DNA of 64,000 bases from Heterorhizobium halophytocola (lineage in GTDB: Bacteria > Pseudomonadota > Alphaproteobacteria > Rhizobiales > Rhizobiaceae). Below the pieces are notes generated by a model. It did no database searches. It saw only the letters and a program-made list of their open reading frames with translations, and was not told the origin of the DNA. This document shows, piece by piece, positions 8,984 to 17,655 of this stretch. Both the position numbers and the translations under genes were made by a program. The stretch is taken from contig NZ_JAGGJU010000016.1 in the NCBI RefSeq assembly GCF_017873095.1, forward strand, positions 43,881-107,880, given 5' to 3'. Numbering within the stretch: the first letter of the stretch is position 1; each line of letters opens with the position of its first letter.

Positions 8984-9242
8984 GTCCTTGCACTCCCATG
9001 TGTCATTGGCTCGTGCAGGGACATAGCGCGCAGGCCGGGAAATGGCGAGGGGCGCAAGGGAGCATGCATCCCCGTCAGCCCATGCCGCGCCGGCCGAACC
9101 ATGGCCGCGGACCGAAGCCCGGACGGTCGCCCGTCCCCCGTTGGCGGGACCCGGACGCGCCGGCGCGGGGTGCCGCGTCGGCGCCGAGAGGGTTTGCGCG
9201 GCGGCGAGAGGACCCCCGTCACCGCGCATCACGCGCCTGAAG

Positions 9243-9343
9243 CACGTCCGGTAAACCCGAGTTCACCTGACGTTCTCCAGTCTGTTGTCTTTACGCTTTT
9301 CCGGACGGAAAACCGCGACAACACTTTTCCTGGAAATGCTCTA
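9243..9343. repeat. Dispersed intergenic repeat, copy 1
   Basis: About 100 bases that recur at 59743-59842 with scattered differences. The best-conserved core is the 3' half: TTCCGGACGGAAAACCGCGA and then CACTTTTCCTGGAAATGCTCTA. The core contains short inverted parts (TTTTCC / GGAAAA). Such elements are common between genes in rhizobial chromosomes. Here it lies just past the stop of the small secreted protein gene at 9341. Confidence 0.8.
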
Positions 9344-9628
9344 GTTGAACTGGCAGGCCGTGCCGCCATCGGAGGTCTGGGACTGCGTGCAGACATCATT
9401 GCCGGCGGTCAGGCTGAGGCTCCACTTGCCAGCCTCCGGATCGACGCCGATCGAGTAATTGCAGCCTGACGGCACGGAGCCGGCGCCGGACCCTTTCAGC
9501 GTGCAGCTGAGGCCGTTCAGGTTGGTGGTGATCTCCGCGGTGCCGCGGAAGGCATAGCCGACCGTGTCTGCGGACGCCAGACCGGCGACGAACACGAATG
9601 GCAGAGCAATTGTTACAGCTTTCAGCAT
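9341..9628 (-). CDS. Small secreted protein, unknown
   Basis: 95 residues with a classic Sec signal peptide (MLKAVTIALPFVFVAGLASA, cleavage after ASA). The mature part of about 75 residues has four cysteines and many Gly/Ser/Thr, suggesting a small disulfide-bonded periplasmic or extracellular protein. AAGGAGA is placed just before the ATG. Its promoter region carries an inverted repeat (9648-9673). Not recognised. Confidence 0.75.
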   Translation of the reverse strand: MLKAVTIALPFVFVAGLASADTVGYAFRGTAEITTNLNGLSCTLKGSGAGSVPSGCNYSIGVDPEAGKWSLSLTAGNDVCTQSQTSDGGTACQFN

Positions 9629-9647
9629 CGTGGTTCTCCTTGGGTTA

Positions 9648-9673
9648 GGTTGTGCAAATCAATTTACACAACC
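9648..9673. promoter_or_regulatory. Inverted repeat upstream of the small secreted protein
   Basis: GGTTGTG (9648-9654) and CACAACC (9667-9673) are exact inverted copies separated by twelve AT-rich bases, 20 bases before the start of the 9341 gene. The position suits an operator or a stem in the mRNA leader. Confidence 0.45.
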
Positions 9674-10006
9674 AAAGGTAGCTTATGTGCACCGACACCC
9701 GCGGTCAAACCCGCGTCCGATATCCTCCGATAAACTTTGCGTGATCTTTCAAAGGCGCAATAGAAACCGCACGTCTCGATGGAATTGCAATCCTTCGAAC
9801 AGTCACATTACGCATTGGGATCAATTTTGAAGGTGAATACTTGCGCCCCCTCCCTCCCATAGAAGGGCGCGCCGCCGGTTCGCCTGCAACGACAGCCGCA
9901 TTGCCGCCACGCAAGAGCGCTTGCGCAATCCATCCGTGATGGCCAAAGCGGCATGGCTTTTCGAACGTCGTCGGATATCCAGGCGTCGCCCGGCGCGATT
10001 GACGCC
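9674..10006. other. Intergenic region, nothing recognised
   Basis: This stretch is more AT-rich in its first half, presumably promoter for the minus-strand gene at 9341. I see no coding frame, RNA gene or repeat in the rest. Confidence 0.5.
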
Positions 10007-10498
10007 TCAGGCCTTTTGCGCGGCGGCGTCGTCTCCCACCGTCAGCGGCCAGTCGACGATATAGTCCTCGAAGTCTTCCACCGCGACGTCGTCTTCCGAC
10101 ACCGTGCGGCCCTTTGCGGAAATGCCGGCCTGGTGGACGGTGTCGCGGTCACCGGAGACGAGATAGTGCCACCAGTAGAGGTCCTCGCCGTCACGTACCA
10201 GCCGGTAGGCGCAGGTGGGCGGCAACCAGGCGATGTCGTCGACCTTCTCGATCGACAACTGGATGCAGTCGGGCACGGTCGCCTGGCGGTTTTCATAATC
10301 CTTGCAGCCGCAGGTCTCGCCGTCCAGCAGCCGGCAGGCGACCGAGGTGAAGGCCACCTCGCCGGTCTCCCAGTCCTCGAGCTTGTTGAGACAACAGAGG
10401 CCGCAGCCGTCGCACAGCGCTTCCCACTGGGCATTGTCCATCTCGTCCAGGCGCTTGGTTTTCCAGAAGGGCTGTTCGTCGATCATCTTCGTATCCAT
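10007..10498 (-). CDS. YcgN-type cysteine cluster protein (UPF0260)
   Basis: 163 residues. The early cluster CDGCGLCCLNKLEDWE, followed by CRLLDGETCGCKDY and PDCIQL, is the UPF0260/YcgN pattern, thought to bind a metal or iron-sulfur centre. The later part reads YLVSGDRDTVHQAGIS, also family-typical. The start ATG at 10498 has AAAGG six bases upstream. It is divergent from the PBP1a gene. Confidence 0.9.
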   Translation of the reverse strand: MDTKMIDEQPFWKTKRLDEMDNAQWEALCDGCGLCCLNKLEDWETGEVAFTSVACRLLDGETCGCKDYENRQATVPDCIQLSIEKVDDIAWLPPTCAYRLVRDGEDLYWWHYLVSGDRDTVHQAGISAKGRTVSEDDVAVEDFEDYIVDWPLTVGDDAAAQKA

Positions 10499-10741
10499 GT
10501 GCCTTTGCCGGTGCGGGGGCCGGGTGCGGGGGCCGGCCGCTTGCCCGCGGCCCTGTTGCCGGATGGCCGCCCGGGCTTGCGCCAAGCGGTTCGGTCTTAA
10601 CCGAATCCCAGCTTTTTCCTTGTCCTTTATCAGCAAATGCCCCAATACATCAGGGGTGCCGACCGGGATCCTGGCGTTGCTCTGGGACTTTGGCCGTGCG
10701 GCGTCAAGCCTTTCGTCATTCAAGCAGGAGCGGTCGACCCC

Positions 10742-12910
10742 GTGCAGGACGCAGACAAGCCCGAGAAGAAACGGCGCCTCAAGCGCCATTATTTCCTCAG
10801 GCTGGATGCCTGGATCGACTCGACGCTGTGGAATGCGGGCTTCCGCGCCGGCCAGATCTGGGAAGACATCACCATCTTCTTCCGGCGCTTCCGGGCGCGC
10901 GGCTGGAAGCGGATCTTCTTCGAAATCCTCGGCGAAGGCATGACGCTCGGTACCGCCGGCTTCGTGCTGTTGCTGGCGCTGGCGCAGCCGGCCTTCAAGG
11001 AGACCGCCAAGGACTGGCGCAATCGCGGCGATTTCGCCGTTACCTTTCTCGACCGCCACGGCACCGTGATCGGCCATCGCGGCATCATCCACCAGAACTC
11101 GGTGCCGATCGACAAGCTGCCGGACTATTTCGTCAAGTCGGTGCTGGCGACCGAGGACCGGCGCTTCTTCGACCATTACGGCATCGATTTCTTCGGCCTG
11201 ACGCGGGCGATGATCACCAATGCGCAGGCCGGCGGCGTGGTGCAGGGCGGCTCGACGCTGACCCAGCAGCTGGCCAAGAACCTGTTTCTCACCAATGAGC
11301 GCTCGATCGAGCGCAAGATCAAGGAAGCCTTCCTGGCGACATGGCTGGAAGCCAATTTCACCAAGAAGGAAATCCTCTCGATGTATCTCGACCGCGCCTA
11401 TATGGGCGGCGGGACGTTTGGCGCGGCGGCGGCGGCGCAATTCTATTTCGGCAAGCCGCTGACCGACGTGACGCTGGCCGAAAGCGCGATGCTGGCCGGC
11501 CTGTTCAAGGCGCCGGCGAAATATGCGCCGCATGTCAACCTGCCGGCCGCGCGTGCGCGCGCCAACGAGGTGCTGACCAATCTCGTTCAGGGCGGGCTGA
11601 TGACCGAGGGACAGGTGATTGCCGCCAGGCGCAATCCGGCCACCGTCATCGACCGCGGCGAGGAGGCCGAATCGCCGGACTATTTCCTCGACTGGGCCTA
11701 TGACGAGGTGCAGCGCCTGGCGCAGAAATACAATATCCGCCAGCACACGCTGGTGGTGAAGACCACGATCGACACCAGCCTCCAGCAGGCGGCCGATGCG
11801 GCGGTGGAATCGAGCCTGCGCGAATATGGCGATGCCTACCGGGTCAAGCAGGCGGCGCTGGTGATGATCGAGACGGGCGGCGCCGTGCGTGCCATGGTCG
11901 GCGGCCGCGACTACGGCGAAAGCCAGTTCAACCGCGCCGCAAGGGCGCTGCGCCAGCCGGGCTCGTCGTTCAAGATCTACACCTATTCGCTGGCCATGGA
12001 AAAGGGCATGACGCCGGACACGCCGATCGTCGACGCGCCGATTTCCTGGGGCAATTGGAGCCCGCACAATTACGGCAACCACTATGCCGGGCGGATCGAC
12101 ATCAAGACGGCGCTGGCCCGCTCGATCAACACCATCCCCGTGCGCCTTGCCAAGGACAAGCTCGGGCCGCATCCGATCGAGCAGATCATGGCGCAGGCGA
12201 AGAAATTCGGCGTCGAGACCCCGATCCGCAAGGACGTCACCATTCCGATCGGCACCTCGGAGGTGACGGTGCTCGACCAGGCGACCGCCTATGCCGTGTT
12301 TCCGGCCGGCGGCTTTGAATCGCGCCGCCACGGCATCCAGCAGATGACCGATTACGACGGCGATGTGCTCTATGATTTCGACCGTGACGCGCCGCCGGCC
12401 AAGCGCGTCCTGTCGGACAAGGCCGAGGCCTCGATGACCCAGATGATGACCCGCGTGCCCTATGTCGGTACGGGCCGCCGGGCCGCCGTCGACGGCGTGC
12501 TGACCGCCGGCAAGACCGGCACGACGCAGGCCTATCGCGACGCCTGGTTCTGCGGCTATACCGGCAATTACACGGCCGCCGTCTGGTTCGGCAATGACGA
12601 CTATACCTCGACCAACAACCTGACCGGCGGCGCGCTGCCGGCGATGACCTTCAAGAAGCTGATGGACTATGCCCACCAGGGCATCGAGCTGAAGCCGATC
12701 CCCGGCATTGCCGATCCGTTGCCCGACGGTCCGCGCCGCAAGATCTCCGACAAGCTGGCCAAGGCCGAAGGCGAGGAACTGCCCGATTTCGTCCGCCCGC
12801 GCACGCTGAACCCGGACTCGGCGGCCGCCCTGCGGGCGCTGATGAAGATGCTGCAGGACGCCAAGCCGCTGTCCGTCGATCCGCAGACAACCGCAAGCCT
12901 CGGCAAATGA
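10742..12910 (+). CDS. mrcA: Penicillin-binding protein 1A, bifunctional
   Basis: About 722 residues: a short basic cytosolic N-terminus, one membrane segment (near residue 75), a glycosyltransferase 51 domain with EDRRFFDHYGIDFFG and GGSTLTQQLAKNLFL, and a transpeptidase domain with SxxK (PGSSFK), SxN (SIN) and KTG (KTGTT). It polymerises and cross-links peptidoglycan. I prefer the GTG at 10742 because homologous-looking sequence (QDADKPEKKRRLKRH) begins there; an upstream ATG at 10637 would add unlikely residues. Confidence 0.93.
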   Translation: MQDADKPEKKRRLKRHYFLRLDAWIDSTLWNAGFRAGQIWEDITIFFRRFRARGWKRIFFEILGEGMTLGTAGFVLLLALAQPAFKETAKDWRNRGDFAVTFLDRHGTVIGHRGIIHQNSVPIDKLPDYFVKSVLATEDRRFFDHYGIDFFGLTRAMITNAQAGGVVQGGSTLTQQLAKNLFLTNERSIERKIKEAFLATWLEANFTKKEILSMYLDRAYMGGGTFGAAAAAQFYFGKPLTDVTLAESAMLAGLFKAPAKYAPHVNLPAARARANEVLTNLVQGGLMTEGQVIAARRNPATVIDRGEEAESPDYFLDWAYDEVQRLAQKYNIRQHTLVVKTTIDTSLQQAADAAVESSLREYGDAYRVKQAALVMIETGGAVRAMVGGRDYGESQFNRAARALRQPGSSFKIYTYSLAMEKGMTPDTPIVDAPISWGNWSPHNYGNHYAGRIDIKTALARSINTIPVRLAKDKLGPHPIEQIMAQAKKFGVETPIRKDVTIPIGTSEVTVLDQATAYAVFPAGGFESRRHGIQQMTDYDGDVLYDFDRDAPPAKRVLSDKAEASMTQMMTRVPYVGTGRRAAVDGVLTAGKTGTTQAYRDAWFCGYTGNYTAAVWFGNDDYTSTNNLTGGALPAMTFKKLMDYAHQGIELKPIPGIADPLPDGPRRKISDKLAKAEGEELPDFVRPRTLNPDSAAALRALMKMLQDAKPLSVDPQTTASLGK

Positions 12911-13021
12911 GATGACGGTGCCGGCGGCATTTATCGGCGAAGCGGCTTCACGCCATTTCCCCATCAGAGATCAGCATGCCGATCACAGAGAGGAGCGCGG
13001 GCTTTACGAGTGGTAACGTTG

Positions 13022-13093
13022 CTAGGGCAGATAGCCAACAACGGCAGCCAACACGATCAGTCCGGACATGGTGTAGATCGAATTAAAATCCAT
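13022..13093 (-). CDS. Candidate 23-residue membrane peptide
   Basis: ATG at 13093 follows the stop of the upstream gene (13097-13405) by three bases, and the frame closes with TAG after 23 codons. The peptide starts MDFNSIYTMSG and continues into a hydrophobic stretch (LIVLAAVVGYLP) long enough for one membrane helix. The tight spacing suggests translational coupling. It is supported only by position and composition. Confidence 0.4.
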   Translation of the reverse strand: MDFNSIYTMSGLIVLAAVVGYLP

Positions 13094-13096
13094 CTC

Positions 13097-13405
13097 TCAC
13101 GCGTTGAGGGCGCAGACTTCGCGCAACGCCGCGAAATGCAGTCCTCTGAAAGCCAGCGTCCAGACAATAGCACCGATCATGGGAAACGTCTTGATGATTC
13201 CGATGCTGTAGGCAACCGTCGGTGTCGCGACGCCAACCACGATCGATGCGGATGAGAGTTGGTTGAGCCACGTTGCCCGCAGCTTTCGCCTCTCGTTCCA
13301 AATGAGCTTTTCTCGCGTTTCATCCATATAAGCCCAGATCCTTCCTATTGCGAGGACTGCAGTTAGGGCCAATGTGGCTCCCATCGTCGGGCTCTGTGGA
13401 GACAT
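13097..13405 (-). CDS. Small membrane protein, unknown
   Basis: About 102 residues from ATG 13405 (or 95 from ATG 13384); no good ribosome site is seen for either. Two to three hydrophobic segments (MGATLALTAVLAIG, SSASIVVGVATPTVAYSIG, MIGAIVWTLAFRGLHFAA) are separated by a charged region ETREKLIWNERRK. Base composition is lower in GC than the neighbours. It precedes a 23-codon ORF. Not recognised. Confidence 0.55.
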   Translation of the reverse strand: MSPQSPTMGATLALTAVLAIGRIWAYMDETREKLIWNERRKLRATWLNQLSSASIVVGVATPTVAYSIGIIKTFPMIGAIVWTLAFRGLHFAALREVCALNA

Positions 13406-13602
13406 GTCCGCCGCATAGCGCGCAGACCGCGCCGGTTGGATCCTGCGGTCGCCCGTTGCGCCCTGTTTAGCAAGACCGGATTGATCCCAGAATTGGTCCG
13501 CGCCTGCCGGCGGCAGCAGCCGGGAAAATAGCAAATCCTTAACCCTTGGGGGAACACAAACCAGGGGCGGGATCACGCCCGCGCTTTGCGACAAGCTATG
13601 GG

Positions 13603-14805
13603 ATGATCTCCATGAAAAACCGCCTTGGACTGACCACACGTCCAACGCTGACGCCCGCGCAAACCGCCGCCTATCTTCGCCACAGCGCGCCCTTGCGAAA
13701 TCGCCTGCTGATCCTCAACGTGGTGCTGATCGGCCTGTTCTACATGAGTTACGCGGTGGTCGACGCGCTGCTGCTCGGCGATGTCACCACACTCAGCCTT
13801 GCCTTGCGCTTCGGGGTGATCCTGCCGCTGGCAATCGCGCTGATGATCTATCTGCAGCTCGACCGGCCGATCGGACGCAAGGAACTGGCCGCCACCTCGG
13901 TCGCCGTCTGCGGCAATATCGCCTGGTGCGCGATCCTCGTGTCCAGCCACTCGCCCGGCGTCCACCTCTATTTCTACGCCGCCGCCATCTTCCAGATGGT
14001 CGTCACCATCGGCTCGCGCCCGGATTTCCGCATGGCGCTGGCGGCGAGCGCCGTCACCCTCCTCGTCAATTATACCGCGATCTGGTTCATTAACGGCGTG
14101 ACGGCCGGCTATGGGCTGACGCATCTGGCGATCTACGGCCCGACCGTGGTGCTGACGCTGATCGCCTGCCATCAGCTCGATGCGGAACGGCTGACGACCT
14201 TCCTGCAGATGCACGAGATCGAGATCCTGAAGATCAAGCTCTCCCAGCGCGCCGACGAATTGCACACGCTGTCGATCACCGATCCGCTGACCCGGTTGTC
14301 CAACCGGCGCGGCACCGACGGCATGCTCGACGCCCTGCGCCGCAGCCCGCTGACGGCCGACCTTGCCGAAGGCGGACTGGCGATGATCGACATCGATCAT
14401 TTCAAGGCGTTCAACGATCACCACGGCCATGCCGCCGGCGACCGCTGCCTGGCGCGGGTGGCGGAAAGCCTGAACCGCGAGATCGCCGGCGAGCCGATCC
14501 ATCTGGCCCGCCATGGCGGCGAGGAATTCGTTGCCATCCTGCCCTCTTGCAATCTGCCGATGATGGAGCAGGTCGCCGCGCGTCTCTGCCAGGCGATCCG
14601 CGATCTGCAGATCGAACATGCCGGCATCGCCTCGGCAAGCGGCCATGTCACCGTCAGCATCGGCTATGCCTGCGGCTCGCTGGAAACACAAAAGGCCTTC
14701 GACCAGCTGAAGGAGGCCGCCGACCGGGCGCTCTACGAGGTCAAGGCGAATGGCCGCAACGGCTGGCGGCACGGCAAGGTCAGGAGCGCCGCCCTCGCGG
14801 CGTGA
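13603..14805 (+). CDS. Diguanylate cyclase, membrane-anchored
   Basis: 400 residues. Residues 30-210 hold about six membrane segments; a short coiled coil leads to a GGDEF domain with DPLTRLSNRRG, the metal site IDIDHFKAFNDHHGHAAGD and the active-site motif RHGGEEF. It should make cyclic di-GMP from two GTP. The position of the product-inhibition site (RxxD, five residues before GGEEF) reads EPIH, so feedback control by that site is probably absent. The start is ATG 13603 or 13612. Confidence 0.9.
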   Translation: MISMKNRLGLTTRPTLTPAQTAAYLRHSAPLRNRLLILNVVLIGLFYMSYAVVDALLLGDVTTLSLALRFGVILPLAIALMIYLQLDRPIGRKELAATSVAVCGNIAWCAILVSSHSPGVHLYFYAAAIFQMVVTIGSRPDFRMALAASAVTLLVNYTAIWFINGVTAGYGLTHLAIYGPTVVLTLIACHQLDAERLTTFLQMHEIEILKIKLSQRADELHTLSITDPLTRLSNRRGTDGMLDALRRSPLTADLAEGGLAMIDIDHFKAFNDHHGHAAGDRCLARVAESLNREIAGEPIHLARHGGEEFVAILPSCNLPMMEQVAARLCQAIRDLQIEHAGIASASGHVTVSIGYACGSLETQKAFDQLKEAADRALYEVKANGRNGWRHGKVRSAALAA

Positions 14806-14894
14806 CGCGAACCACCTCAAACGGCCCCGCCTTTCGCCCCGGGCCGAGCGAAGACCGGACAGCCTTCGGGCCCGTGACAGGCGTCAAAATAGCT

Positions 14895-14958
14895 GCGGCA
14901 CCGAGAGGGGGCGCTCGGTGCCGCAACCGTTGCGTGGCGGGGGTAAGGCCCGCCACGC
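14895..14958. terminator. Two tandem perfect hairpins between convergent genes
   Basis: GCGGCACCGAG (14895-14905) pairs with CTCGGTGCCGC (14914-14924), and GCGTGGCGGG (14932-14941) pairs with CCCGCCACGC (14949-14958). Both stems are perfect. They lie between the ends of the convergent diguanylate cyclase and RGS-like C genes, so a bidirectional terminator is the simplest reading, though T runs are lacking. Confidence 0.6.
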
Positions 14959-14970
14959 CCCGAACCGGTG

Positions 14971-15618
14971 TCAGGCGCCGACGGTCAGCTTGTAGTTTTT
15001 CAGCCCGTCGATCACATCGCTCTCGCTCGGACCGCGGATGCCGGCACGCGGATTCTTCGCCTTCGCGGCCAGGGCCGTGAACTGCTCCTCGTTCGCCCGT
15101 CGAATGGGGGCCTTAGCCTTGGTTTCCTCACCCATGATCAGATAGATCTTGGCCAGGGCCAGGTCGTCGGCAGTGCTTGCCGGGAATTTCAGCGCCTTCG
15201 CAATCTTTTTGCCATTGACTTTCGTCAGGGCGAAATCCCTGAAGTCGTCGGACTTGCGGTAATCGTCGTAGTGGTCCGTCTGGAACTTTTCCACTGCGGC
15301 GATGCGGGCCTTTTTCAGCAGCTTCTCAAAAGCCGGTGAATTGGCCGCGGCCCTGCGCGCCGGCTCCGACTGCACGCCCTTGACGACGCAGGCATTATAG
15401 GTGGCCGTCCAGATCTTCTCGCCCGCCAGGCGATAGGGCTTCAGCGCGTCGACCCTGATTTCGGCGACCTCGCTCAGATATCTGTCGTAGATCTCGTTGC
15501 GCGCCAGCTTGGCGCTGAGGAAATCCAGAAGATCCCCATCGCCCTGGGCGCGGACATATTTCTCGAAATAGGCCCACTCCTTCTTGTTCGAGGCGATCTT
15601 CTTCACATTGTCTGCCAT
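14971..15618 (-). CDS. RGS-like domain protein C
   Basis: 215 residues, soluble, Lys/Ala/Asp-rich. Residues 15-130 follow the RGS pattern more loosely: WAYFEKYVRAQGDGDLLDFL (AF..FL........DFW), and ARIAAVEKFQTDHYDDYRKS then DDFRDFAL (AQ..I....D.Y..FL.S..F..L). Residues 138-180 resemble the C-terminal module of A and B, with IYLIMGEETKAKAPI beside FHMRMGEHASAGKLI of B. It lacks the IDGVTYPD start of A and B. Start 15618 has AAGGAG five bases upstream. Function unknown. Confidence 0.65.
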   Translation of the reverse strand: MADNVKKIASNKKEWAYFEKYVRAQGDGDLLDFLSAKLARNEIYDRYLSEVAEIRVDALKPYRLAGEKIWTATYNACVVKGVQSEPARRAAANSPAFEKLLKKARIAAVEKFQTDHYDDYRKSDDFRDFALTKVNGKKIAKALKFPASTADDLALAKIYLIMGEETKAKAPIRRANEEQFTALAAKAKNPRAGIRGPSESDVIDGLKNYKLTVGA

Positions 15619-15799
15619 GCCCACTCCTTTTCCGCTGCGAGGGTCTGGCAATAAGTGCGGCGCAGGGGCAATTTGGTTCATCGTGCCGTCTGCCTCAGGC
15701 GGTTTTGCGCACAGGACGCAAATATCTGCACACGCCGAAAGGGAAGCATTTCCCTAATAAAGATTTAGTGTTACCCCTCGGCGGGCGGATCGAGAGGGT

Positions 15800-16399
15800 T
15801 TGAGCGTCAACGTGTTTCGGGTTCCATTTCTCGTTGCCATAGCACTGGCAATCGCCTTTGGCGGCGGCATCGCTTCGGCAATTTCGGCCCTCAATGCGTC
15901 GGTCGGAGCCGGAGCGATCCAGGTTGGTGTCTGGCATGCCTTTCCCAAGGCGCAGACGGCGCAGGCCGACCCTTATGCCAAAGCCCATCGGGCCCGGACC
16001 GGCAAGCTGCTCTATGGCAGTGCCGAGGGGCTGACCTTCACGGCCGAGACGGACGAGAGCGGCGAACGGCTGATCGCCACCTGCAGCTACCGCGTCCACG
16101 GCACACCGCCGCCGGCGCGGATCTTCACCCTCTATGCGGCGAGACGCAACGGCACCTGGCTGAAGCCGGACAGCGCCCTGCCCGGCGCCTATAACTCGCT
16201 CGCCCTGCCACGGCGCCCCGACGGACAGATCGAGGTGACCGTGTCGCCGACCGCCAAGCCGTTCAACTGGCTGGCCCTTCCCGATGCCGGCAATTTCACC
16301 CTGGTGCTGACGCTGTTCGACACGCCGGCGGCCGGCAATTCCGGCCTGATCAGCTACGACATGCCCAAGGTGGAAAAGATCGGATGCGGCCATGAGTAG
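15800..16399 (+). CDS. DUF1214 domain protein, exported or anchored
   Basis: 199 residues. A hydrophobic N-terminus (FLVAIALAIAFGGGIASA) acts as signal or anchor. The rest matches the DUF1214 pattern, with YRVHGTPPPARIFTLYA, the pair LKPDSALPGAYNSL and a C-terminal LVLTLFDTPAA. It overlaps the next gene by eight bases. The start is TTG 15800 or GTG 15812; GAGAGGG precedes both. The biochemical role of the domain is unknown. Confidence 0.82.
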   Translation: MSVNVFRVPFLVAIALAIAFGGGIASAISALNASVGAGAIQVGVWHAFPKAQTAQADPYAKAHRARTGKLLYGSAEGLTFTAETDESGERLIATCSYRVHGTPPPARIFTLYAARRNGTWLKPDSALPGAYNSLALPRRPDGQIEVTVSPTAKPFNWLALPDAGNFTLVLTLFDTPAAGNSGLISYDMPKVEKIGCGHE

Positions 16400-16949
16400 G
16401 ATGGGCGCTTTGCTGCTGGCGCTGCTCAGCGGACTGATCGGTGCGGCCCTGCTGCACATCGTCATCGTGCTGTCGGTGCCGAGCTTCACCGGCCAGGACG
16501 CCTATACTAGGGCGGCCGCGGAAGGGGATTTCAACCAGTTCTCGACGCTGTCTGGCGAGCGGGATGCGGCGGGGCTGATGAGCGTCGATCCGTTCATCCG
16601 CACGGCGGTCTGCCATTTCGACCTGGCCGAGCGGGCGGTGCGGCTGCTGGCGCCGAGCAATCACGACTTCTGGTCGGTCTCCGTGTTCGACCGGGCCGCC
16701 AATGAAGTGTTCAGCATGAACGACCGCACATCGGTCGGCGGCATGCTCGACCTGGTGGTCGCCTCCAGCGAGCAGGTGGCCCGCATCCGCAAGGCGGCCA
16801 ACAGCGAACTGGCATCGTCGATCATCGTCGACATGAAAGGTGGCCAGGGCTATGTGGTGCTGCGCGCCATGGTGCCGCAGCAAAGCTTCGAAGACGAAGC
16901 GCTCGATTTTCTCGACAGTGCCAGCTGCCTGCCCCTGTCGGTCAACTGA
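16392..16949 (+). CDS. DUF1254 domain protein, exported or anchored
   Basis: 185 residues with an N-terminal membrane segment (LLLALLSGLIGAALLHIVIVL). The body fits a short DUF1254-type protein: SVDPFIRTAVCHFDLAERAVRL, FWSVSVFDRAANEVFSMND, GYVVLRAMVP. Its ATG lies within the end of the DUF1214 gene, so the two are translationally coupled, and their products probably act together at the inner membrane or in the periplasm. Confidence 0.8.
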   Translation: MSRMGALLLALLSGLIGAALLHIVIVLSVPSFTGQDAYTRAAAEGDFNQFSTLSGERDAAGLMSVDPFIRTAVCHFDLAERAVRLLAPSNHDFWSVSVFDRAANEVFSMNDRTSVGGMLDLVVASSEQVARIRKAANSELASSIIVDMKGGQGYVVLRAMVPQQSFEDEALDFLDSASCLPLSVN

Positions 16950-17114
16950 CCGGCGAACCGGGTCGGTGCAAGCCGGCGCCGGGGCGTGTCACAGGGTCGC
17001 CATGGCCGTGCCACCGCACCCTTTGCAGGTTTTTCAGGATCGCCTGGGACGAACCGCCGGCCCCTGGTTCCGGCCACCGCCAGGGCAGCCGCGTTTGCGG
17101 GCCATGATCGTCGA

Positions 17115-17300
17115 TCAGCTGGTGACAGGCTTGCCGGGCTTGGGCTTGCGCGGGCCAGGCTTGGTCACGGATTTCGCCAGCTCCTCGACACGCTCGTAAC
17201 GCGGCCCGGTAAACAGCAGGATCTTGCCGAGTGCGCCGGACGCGGCCGCCCGGCTGGCACTTGCCGCTCTGCGCGGCGTCATCTTGATTACTTCCGCCAT
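17115..17300 (-). CDS. Small basic protein, unknown
   Basis: 61 residues from ATG 17300, with GGAGAG four bases upstream. It is rich in Ala, Arg, Lys and Pro, with a central hydrophobic stretch GALGKILLFTGPRYERVEEL and a Pro/Lys tail (KPGPRKPKPGKP). The good ribosome site and lone position support it. Not recognised. Confidence 0.6.
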   Translation of the reverse strand: MAEVIKMTPRRAASASRAAASGALGKILLFTGPRYERVEELAKSVTKPGPRKPKPGKPVTS

Positions 17301-17655
17301 AGGTCTCTCCATAAGGGCTGTTGCGAGACGGACGAAGACTGACCAATTTCATCCTGCCCCGTCGCTACGGGGCCGGCGCATCCTCCCATGTCGTCATGGC
17401 GGTGTGACACGGCGAGACATCTGCGCCTTTCTCGGTGCGCCAGCACTCGTATATTAGAAAGACTTACTTTCCCGAGGCTTGCGCAATTCAAGGCATCGCA
17501 ACATCCGGTCGATCCCGCTTTCGAGATACCAAGACATGCTGCATGCACGTCGATTCCGGATAAAAACAGATCACCATAGCATAGTTAACAATCTCATAAG
17601 GGATTTGCGCTAGCGTGAGGGGAATGTATCGCGTTGGATCAGGTTGTTTTGCGTC
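17301..17655. other. Divergent intergenic region
   Basis: This should hold promoters for the small basic protein (minus) and the DUF2336 gene (plus). The right half (17560-17640) is AT-rich. I saw no coding frame or clear operator. Confidence 0.5.

Noticed and set aside
10007..12964. A 985-codon minus-strand frame across PBP1a
   Set aside because: Only its C-terminal 163 codons (YcgN protein) are real; the rest is the antisense shadow of the PBP1a gene, which has all catalytic motifs.
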